From contig NC_088797.1 in the NCBI RefSeq assembly GCF_011386835.1, forward strand, positions 38,687,583 through 38,751,582: a DNA stretch of 64,000 bases, given 5' to 3'. Positions within the stretch are counted from its first letter, which is position 1; the number at the start of each line of letters is the position of its first letter. This stretch comes from Chrysemys picta bellii (Eukaryota > Chordata > Testudines > Emydidae). The translations under genes were made by a program, and so were the position numbers. Under the pieces are notes generated by a model. It saw only the letters and a program-made list of their open reading frames with translations, did no database searches and had not been told where the DNA came from. Of this stretch, positions 56,718-64,000 are shown one piece after another.

Positions 56718-57464
56718 ACTGACCCACAAACTGCAATACTAGAGGCCACATCTGGGTATGGAAATTGTATGGCGGGCCATGAATGCTCACAAAATTGGGA
56801 GTTGGGGTGAGGGCTCTGGCTGAGGGTGCGGGCTCTGGGGTGGGGCCAGAAATGAGGAGTTCAGGGTGGAGGAGGGGGCTCCGGGCTGGGGCAGGGGGTT
56901 GAGATGCGGAGGGGGGGGGGCGGGGTGAGGGCTCCAGCTAGGGATGTGGGCTCTGGGATGGGGATGGGGATGGGGATGAGGGTTGGGGTGCAGGAGAGTG
57001 CTCCGGGCTGGGACCTAGGGGTTCGGAGGATGGGAGGGGGATCAGGGCTGGGTCAGGGGGTTGGGGTGCAGGAGGGTGTCAGGTGCAGGATCTGGGTGGC
57101 GCTTACCTCAAGCAGCTCCCAGAAGCAGTGGCATATCCCCCCTCCAGCTCCTATGCAGAGGTGCATGTAGGCAGCTCTGCACGCTGCCCTGTTCGCAGGT
57201 GCCACCCCTGCAGCTCCCATTCACCAAGGTTCCCAGCCAATGGGAGCTGTGGGGTTGGTGCGTGGGGCAGGGGCAGCGTGCAGAGCCCCCTGGCTGCCAC
57301 TACACATAGGAGCTATGGGGGGACATGCCACTGCTTCCAAGAGCCACGGCACATGCGGAGCGGGGCAAGCCCGTGACCCCGCTCCCTTATGGGAGCTCAA
57401 GGGCCAGATTTAAACATCTGAAGGGCTGGATGCAGCCCCCGGGGCCGTAGTTTGCCCGCCCCTG
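56718..57464 (-). mobile_element. hAT-type non-autonomous element, GGGCGGGCAAAC ends
   Basis: In inverse it begins CAGGGGCGGGCAAACTACGG (ending 57464), then a GC-rich body and C-rich units, and closes with GGCCCGCCATACAATTTCC and CCAGATGTGGCCTCTAG. The far end is decayed (CACTGACCCACAAACTGC). No target duplication found. Its central part resembles that of 1129-1812. Confidence 0.7.
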
Positions 57465-57469
57465 CTGTA

Positions 57470-59065
57470 CTGGCTACTCCTGCAACAGTGTCTATGAAGC
57501 AGCTCCATCCTGGCTGAGGCTAAGTGCTTAGAGAATGCCCACAACTACCATATAATACAGTACACAATATTCTTTCTGGATTTTTCTTCTTTGAAAATGG
57601 CTCCAGGTGGTCTTCTCTCTTGCAATTCTAGCCCTCTCACTTTTTACATCTCTTCCCTTTCCCCATTCATGTTCTTTTCTCTCTGTTCTCTTTTTTCTTG
57701 CATGTGTTCTCTTTTAGCTCTCTCTTTTGATTTTTCTTCCTGTCATTCCTGTTGAATTGACAGTGCAATCTTATAGATTAAATGAAAAATGCTGCTAACG
57801 ATTTTGTGCAATTACTTATGATTTGCATGTTGTCTTTCCCCAGCACTTATGGTACTTCACTGTTTCATGTTACATTGTGTGCTCAAGCAACAGATTTCTA
57901 ACTCATAAACTGAAAAACTGTATCATATGTACACTGGGTTGCATAACATATCATCAAGTGACCCCTAACACTGATGCTTCTATATTAATTCACTCACTCT
58001 ATAAAACCCTATCATTCTTTTAAAAGGTGAGTGCACTGACGCAGCAAAGTGAAGAACCATTTGTTATATAATATACTCCATGATAACATTGATCTGAGGT
58101 CAAAAGCTATTACAGTGAAATCTGCCTTGAGCTATCCCTCAAAGGACCAATAACATCTGGTCCTTATTCTTCTAATAAAGGTGCAGCAGAATTATATTCA
58201 ATATATTTGTGTGGTCTCTTAAGACAGGAGGTTGTTTAGGAAAGATGGCTTCAGGTACAGGTTTCATTGTATTTTCCTGGACTTCAGATCTCTAACATTT
58301 ACGCTGGGAGGATTAGATTCCCCCTACCTGGCACAGGTAGGTTCAAACTGCAATCAATCTGAACTCTGCATGGACCCACTGCATACTTTTTGCAATGTGC
58401 AGACAGACCTGATATGGATGCCCAAGGGGTAATAGTGGCAGACAAACAACTGATGGTAGAGGTGGTGGAGGTGAGAGGTAAGTAGGGAACTAGAGGACGG
58501 TTGGAAAGTCCAAGTCTGGAAAGAAAGGTAACCATCTAGCAGTACAAGCCACTCCTAAAAACAGTCCAAGCAATAAATCCATATTAACGTAGCTTCTCCC
58601 CATAGCAGGGAGGATGGAGGCAGGGAGTTACAATGGTGGAAAGGTGATTTTGGATGTAGAAAGATAGAAGCCACAGAGGGAAGCAGTCTGGGGAGCAGCA
58701 AAGTTCGATTTTGTGCAGCTTGCAAGTTTCAACCACTTATATGCTATGTCAGAATACAAGTCACTAGCAATTTCTAATAATTTTTCATAAACCCAAGGAC
58801 AAAGCATTTCATTAGTTTGGAGCAAAGGTGCCTCTAGCAAATATGTTTCATGGCTTTCAACAACTGCCTGCTATTACCAAGGTTTTAATTATCATATCAT
58901 ATCTTCAGAAAACATCCTTGTAGTTGGAATACATGCAAAGGTAAATTAGTTCAATGTCTTCCCTAAAGTCTGACTCTCTAACTCATTTAAGATCTTCATC
59001 ATCTCTGAAATAATACAGGGTGTCAATGCATGGTCAGTTTTTTTAATACGCTAATCCTGACTTAG
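57470..59065. other. Unannotated intronic stretch
   Basis: Nothing recognised. Pyrimidine-rich around 57590-57740. Confidence 0.5.
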
Positions 59066-59444
59066 TAAGGATAAGATTTTGTCATGCTTATTTCTAGTAA
59101 AAGTCACGGACAGGTCGTGGGCAATAAACAAAAATTCACAGGAGCCATGACCTGTCTGTGACTTTTACTAAAAATAACCAGGGAGGGGAGAAATGACAGC
59201 TGGAGCCCCATCAGGGGGGACTGACAGCCCAAACCCACTGGCACAGCCCCAGCTGCAGCCATGGGGATTAGGGCACGGGATGGGGGGTGCACAGCACTGG
59301 TTCCAGCCCCAGTCGCAGCAGTGGCTGGGAGGCAGCACACAGCCCTGGCTGTGGCCCCCGCCGCTAACAGCTGAAGTAGAAGAAGTCAGCGAGGGCTGGT
59401 AAAGTCACACAATCTGTGATTTCTGTGACCATATCGTATCCTTA
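59066..59444. mobile_element. MITE of the AAGGCTACGAT family
   Basis: Starts TAAGGATAAGATTTTGTCAT and ends ATATCGTATCCTTA. The internal hairpin AAGTCACGGACAGGTCG versus TGACCTGTCTGTGACTTTTA matches 49060-49424. The flanks TGACTTAG and CATATCAG do not match well. Confidence 0.75.
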
Positions 59445-60082
59445 CATATCAGGCATCAAGTTTCTCTCTAATAAAAATAAAACTGCAGAGAACAAAAGTT
59501 CAATAGTTTAAAACGTTTACTAGATTTTTTTTTTTTTGGCATGCGGGCAAAGAGGTTGAGAAGGACAATATTTTTTTTTCAATGTAGCAGAGCTAGCTGC
59601 ATAAAAAGTTGACATCAGATGCTGAATACATTTAAAAGGAGCCCTTAAAATTAAATTTCAGACATCCGTTCAATTTAGATGGTGACAATGGTGGCAATTT
59701 CCTTCATTTGTGGCGAGGATAAGTCCTGTCAGCTTGCAGAGTGACATTTGGTAATAAATCTAAAACAAGACAAGGAAAAAGGAGGAAAAGAAGAAAATAG
59801 CTTTAAAAAGCTTATGGGATAAACTCTGATCTCCATCTCTTTCAACCCATTTTCTCATAGTGAATCAATCTTCAGGGCAGATAAAAGAAAATGATTACTC
59901 AGACTATTTTAACTTGATGTTCATGTCTTTTTATTCAGAAAAAACAGATTGCTGAAAAAAATGAAAAAAAAAAGAGGTCTGAACCTCTCACTTAATTGTA
60001 AGAATCCATATAGCCAATACTGCAATTTTCTGCTCTGTGACTTCATGGATTACACTACAGAGGCAATAAGAAACCTATGCAG
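59445..60082. other. Unannotated intronic stretch
   Basis: AT-rich with T and A runs (59526-59538, 59955-59975). Nothing recognised. Confidence 0.5.
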
Positions 60083-60385
60083 GAGAGGTGGGTCAGTGAA
60101 TAGGGCAAAAGGCAGGAGATCGGCAGATCTGGGGTTTACAGGCACTGTGGACTAGTGGAATAAGCAATGTGATGCAAGTGAGGAACCCTTGAGATTAAAT
60201 CCCAACCACTAACTGGCTGTGTGACCCAGAGCAAGGTGATTGATTTCATTGTGCGTAAGTTTCTCCAACTATAAAAATCATGATAACAATACCTTACAGG
60301 TGATTATCAGAACTAACAAATTCCAGGCAAAGCTTTTAACATGTAAAATACTAAAACAGTATTATTCTATTTCTGGCTCTGTCAA
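60083..60385 (+). mobile_element. MIR-like (CORE) SINE
   Basis: GAGAGGTGGGTCAGTGAATAG ... AGATCTGGGGTTTACAGG, then AACTGGCTGTGTGACCCAGA, GTAAGTTTCTCCAACTATAA and AACAATACCTTACAGG follow MIR's core order ('...gctgtgtgaccttgggcaagtcactt...cagtttcctcatctgtaaaatg...aatacctacc'). Possibly two overlapping copies. Confidence 0.7.
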
Positions 60386-63300
60386 AATAAATTGCTGTTG
60401 GACATTGGTTAAATCACTTGTGTGCCTTGGTCTCAGAGTTCATGGAGGAAGACATTACATTCCAGGGTCTCATATTGTGGATATGGCACTATCCTATACG
60501 GAGGCAGTTAGGTCTTGCAGATCACCAGTAAGACTTGTTTTAATTCTGGTATCTTGGATACATGTGAACTCTATATTAAAGTGACAGCCATTTAATTTCT
60601 CAAACTATTCATTGCTATATGGCACTCTGAAAATGTCTGATTGTTTCTTGTACAAAAGATACATTTGAGAACTTGAACATTACTTACTACCACCTGTTGC
60701 TGTATCATTTATCTATATATTATGGGCTACTGGTTGGAAACTGGATGTCAAGAGCAACTGTATTCCTTGGGCCTTTATGAATTTGGGTCAGATACAGAGA
60801 TTCATTTAATATTCAGTAGATTTTCCACAGGTATCCAGAAATGGCTTCAATTGCTGCCTAGCAAAGAGAGTGCACTGAATTCTGCATATAGAATCTCATT
60901 ATAACTTCAAAAGAGTCTGTGAATAATTAGTACAACTAAAAGGTACATGTTTCTTTAACAAAGATTTGCAGTGCCCAGAGGAACAAGATTATGGGGGCAG
61001 GATTATGAATTCAAACCAAGTGAAAAACTGGATATACAATAGGACCCATTCTCAAGGACCCATCTGTGATTCTTTTAGGTCTCCCGATTAATAACATGGC
61101 CTTTTGAGAACATTAATCTTTAATAGCACATTTATTAGTAGCAACACAGCCCTTACTAGCTGGGAATGGAAAAAAGAAACACACTGTACTTGGCACAAGA
61201 GAGTTTGGGATACAGATGAAAGGGGAGAAATTAATGTTTCAAACTAAAACTCAACAAGGGAGATGAAAAGCTAACATATCTAGATTTTTGACTTTTTTTA
61301 TCTCAGATAAGGTATATTCACCAGTTGTAACAGTAAAACCAGTACATATTTTTTTTAGTTTTACACAAGATGCTGATTGCAAAAACCTCCAGAGAAGGAC
61401 CATTAAAAATAAAAAAATACAGACTTAGACAACCCTTCCCTGCAAAAGAAAGATGCCCCTGACTGCCCCCCAATTTAAGACTGTGTTACAAGGTCTATAA
61501 CCAAAATAATACCAGATAAGCAACAAGGAAGTGTCAGTTGCCTAAGAATAACTTTGTAGTGTTTGTGATGGAAAATATCCCATACAGATTTGAGCATTGC
61601 AAAATTATTTTGTTATTTTCATTTTTGTATATTTTATCATTTTGAAAAACAAATATTTTGGAAAAATGCACAAAGTTCTGATATATACCATTTTAATTTC
61701 TGTAGCTTTCACCTTTTACTTGACACCAAATGATTTTAATATTAAAGAGACAGGTATATCATTGCCAACATACGTAGGTCTCACAATATTTCAGTGCTTT
61801 TCTTAAAGCCCAGCTCCTAGAGACAAATGATTATGTGAGAATTTCCACTTTCATATTTTAAAAAGTTTCTAGTCCTCACAGGTGGAGAAAAGTTTGAAAA
61901 GATGGACACTAAAGACTCAAAATACAAAAGCCAAATAAAAATAAACCAGAATGTATTTTGTTAAAATCTCATGATTTTTAAGCCAACTTCATTTTTTTGC
62001 GGGGACCTGAATGCCTGGGGTTGATGATATCTCTGGGTACATGAACACACTGAGACAAAAAATGTCTTCTTGTTACTCTTTACTCGTTGTTCAACTCTTA
62101 GGAAGCTGTACATATCTTCATAGGAACAGAAATGTAGGTTTTACATACCAAAACACTTTGATCCCTGCAGCTTGATATCCTCTCCCCCACAGAAATCTAT
62201 ACTTATCACTTCGAAGAAGGGCTAGTTCTAGGGATTCCGTTGTCAAAGGAAAATCAGCAGATGTGTGCCCCTTCCCCCACACAGTTAGTAAAAGTTTGGT
62301 GCCCTAGAAGATTTCTTATGTGCCTATATATTGCTTCTTCCAGCCCTGCTCCAGAGAAAAAAGTGGCATCCCATTCCAAAATGCATGCAGACAGTCATAC
62401 AATACTGTGCCATGAAGAGAATGGAGAGGAGTGGGGATAAAGAAGGGTGGATGAAGAGGGTTGAAAGCCCTTGTAGCTGAAAATGTTATTCTCATTCATG
62501 CGTGTCTGTTTTTTTTTTTTAAAAGTCTTACTAAACAATTTGCCTCAGTAAGTTAAAATGATTCATTTCACATGAAAGTGTTAACAGTTCTTTCTTGTGA
62601 GAGATATTGGCTACAAAGAAAAATCTGATTGTGACATATTTCTTATAAATTGCAAACATTTTTTAAAAGATCAAATTATTTTAAAACCTGAATGTTAAAA
62701 GACTGCTTAAGGAGACACAATTTTCCACTCTCCCTGTAACAACCTGTATACAGTGTAATGTATTGTCTCTGTAATCCCTAACCTAGAATATTAGCCAAGT
62801 ATCTTCAGCCCTTGATTTAATTTTGAAGATTAAATATAAAACTTTATTAATTCGCACTTTAGTTGCACAATCATAAAAGGCTGCAATGTCTTTGGGTAGA
62901 TGAATTCCTTCAAATATATCTGACATACAAAATAACTGTCAGCTTAACCTTCTCAAGCTGGGAAACAGCATGGTTTAGATGCAAAACTTCCTCACAGAAC
63001 CCATTTCAAGTCACTTAATTGCTTGTGAAATCCAGTGATTCATGAACAGTCTCCCTGCCCTCACAGAAGTTCTTCTGTATGTGATTTAATGCTTACAGTC
63101 ATCATTTTGCTGCAACATTGTTCTTAATTAGAAACAACTCAGTATAGGAGGCACTGTGCAAGAGCCTGCAGTGAGGTCTGCAGTTAAAAAACCCAAAGGG
63201 TTACATATTTTAGAGAACAATGCAGGCTGCGTGTCAAGGTACTCTGTGCTGAAAGGATAATGTAAGAATTAAAAAGAAAGACAGATAAAGGGCTGAGCCA

Positions 63301-64000
63301 ATTAATTTAGAATATCCAACGTCAAGAATTTTCACTTATTGTGAAAACTATGTTGAATCACACACACGCAGTGTTCTGTCCAATATGGTTTCTGTCCTCA
63401 ATCTTTATTCTTTTATGTCTACTTTTTAAATGTCCTTTACTTTCATAGCCATTACAGTACAAATCAGTTAAGAAAGGACCTGATTTAAATTAAAGAAGCA
63501 AAGACATTTTGAGTAGTATGTCACACAGTACATTTTCCATGGAAATAATAAGGTAATATAATACCTAGGCATAACAGTATTACTTAAGGACTAAGAGGAC
63601 AACCTTTACCCAGAATCTTGCTGTTTTGTTTAGTTAGGCCTTCGGTATTATTTTTAGACTTACTTCTTAAAAAAAAAAAAAAGATAATTCTATGTTACAG
63701 TCCACATACATGAATGCACTTAAATACTCGGGCAAATTTCTCTCTCATTTACACCTGTGCAATCCTAGCAAAATCAATTGTCATTTCACCATTATAATTA
63801 AAAGCAGAATTTGTCCCCTGATCCATATACTGTGCTGGAAAGAACAATTTAGGCCTGTACAAAAAACAATAGGTATAAATATAGTAAAATAATTGTTTCT
63901 ATGAGCACACTGGGTTTCTTTAAAATACAAAATTATTTCATACATTGTCACACAAAGATCTCAACTGTGTGTTTTTGAGTAGCATTTGCACAGCTAGCCA
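60386..64000. other. Unannotated intronic stretch
   Basis: AT-rich with A/T homopolymers (62509-62520, 63669-63682). No repeat edge, exon or RNA gene recognised over 3.6 kb, one of the longest repeat-poor parts of the window. Confidence 0.5.

Larger units (their letters stand above)
2964..64000 (-). other. SYN2: Intron 1 of the synapsin gene (partial, over 61 kb)
   Basis: All sequence upstream, in transcript sense, of the exon at 2906-2963 up to the window edge. No exon 1 (A/B domains, GC-rich, proline-rich) was recognised, so the first exon should be beyond 64000. Long first introns are usual for synapsin genes. The intron is populated by the transposable elements listed separately. Confidence 0.6.

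Noticed and set aside
62240..62440. 66-codon frame and other small frames in 60.4-64 kb
   Set aside because: No splice-site pattern, no family resemblance, length expected by chance.

Overview
The window reads as intronic DNA from a non-avian reptile, most likely a turtle. The repeats are long CR1 LINEs, L2/MIR-like debris, LTR elements with TGTGAC...GTCACA ends, many short hAT- and PIF/Harbinger-like elements, and foldback repeats carrying the phrases ACACGGCTAC and GAAAGCTTATGC. The species assignment is inference from repeat style; no rRNA, tRNA or mitochondrial marker is present.

Only one piece of host coding sequence was found: a 58-base minus-strand exon at 2906-2963 with good splice sites, encoding VKCFRGKKVHGEYDIKVEQ. 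This matches the start of the synapsin C domain and is closest to synapsin II, so the window is best read as intron 2 (1-2905), exon 2, and more than 61 kb of intron 1 (2964 onward) of SYN2 on the minus strand. Everything else is intron and transposable elements.

Layout. 1129-1812: hAT-type element. 4334-10189: complete but decayed Ty3/gypsy element on the minus strand (667-base LTRs, ATAG target duplication, tRNA-Leu-like primer site, SCAN-like Gag, integrase ahead of reverse transcriptase), i.e. a Gmr1-type element. 10.2-14.7 kb: mostly unique intron with a foldback repeat and L2/MIR fragments. 14.74-17.58 kb: plus-strand CR1 broken by a hAT fragment. 18-31 kb: CR1, hAT, MITE and SINE pieces, a foldback hAT (28611-29506) and a probable solo LTR (30450-31176). 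31.2-43.0 kb: a deeply nested block: an antisense CR1 holding a palindrome and a 2.3-kb hAT element that itself holds two more insertions; then an L2-like LINE interrupted by a CR1, which is interrupted by a solo LTR, which is interrupted by a MITE; then the same L2 interrupted by a young LTR element (39048-42765) with a 465-codon frame. 43-50 kb: further foldbacks, L2/MIR and a hAT MITE. 50110-52630: a DNA transposon with CACTG ends and a nearly open transposase frame. 53.2-55.2 kb: half a foldback hAT and a CR1 with ORF1 end and endonuclease. 56.7-60.4 kb: hAT elements and a MIR-like SINE. 60.4-64 kb: nothing recognised.

The genes do not form a pathway. The shared theme is retro- and DNA-transposon accumulation in a large neuronal-gene intron, with exact target duplications at many sites that allow the order of insertions to be read.
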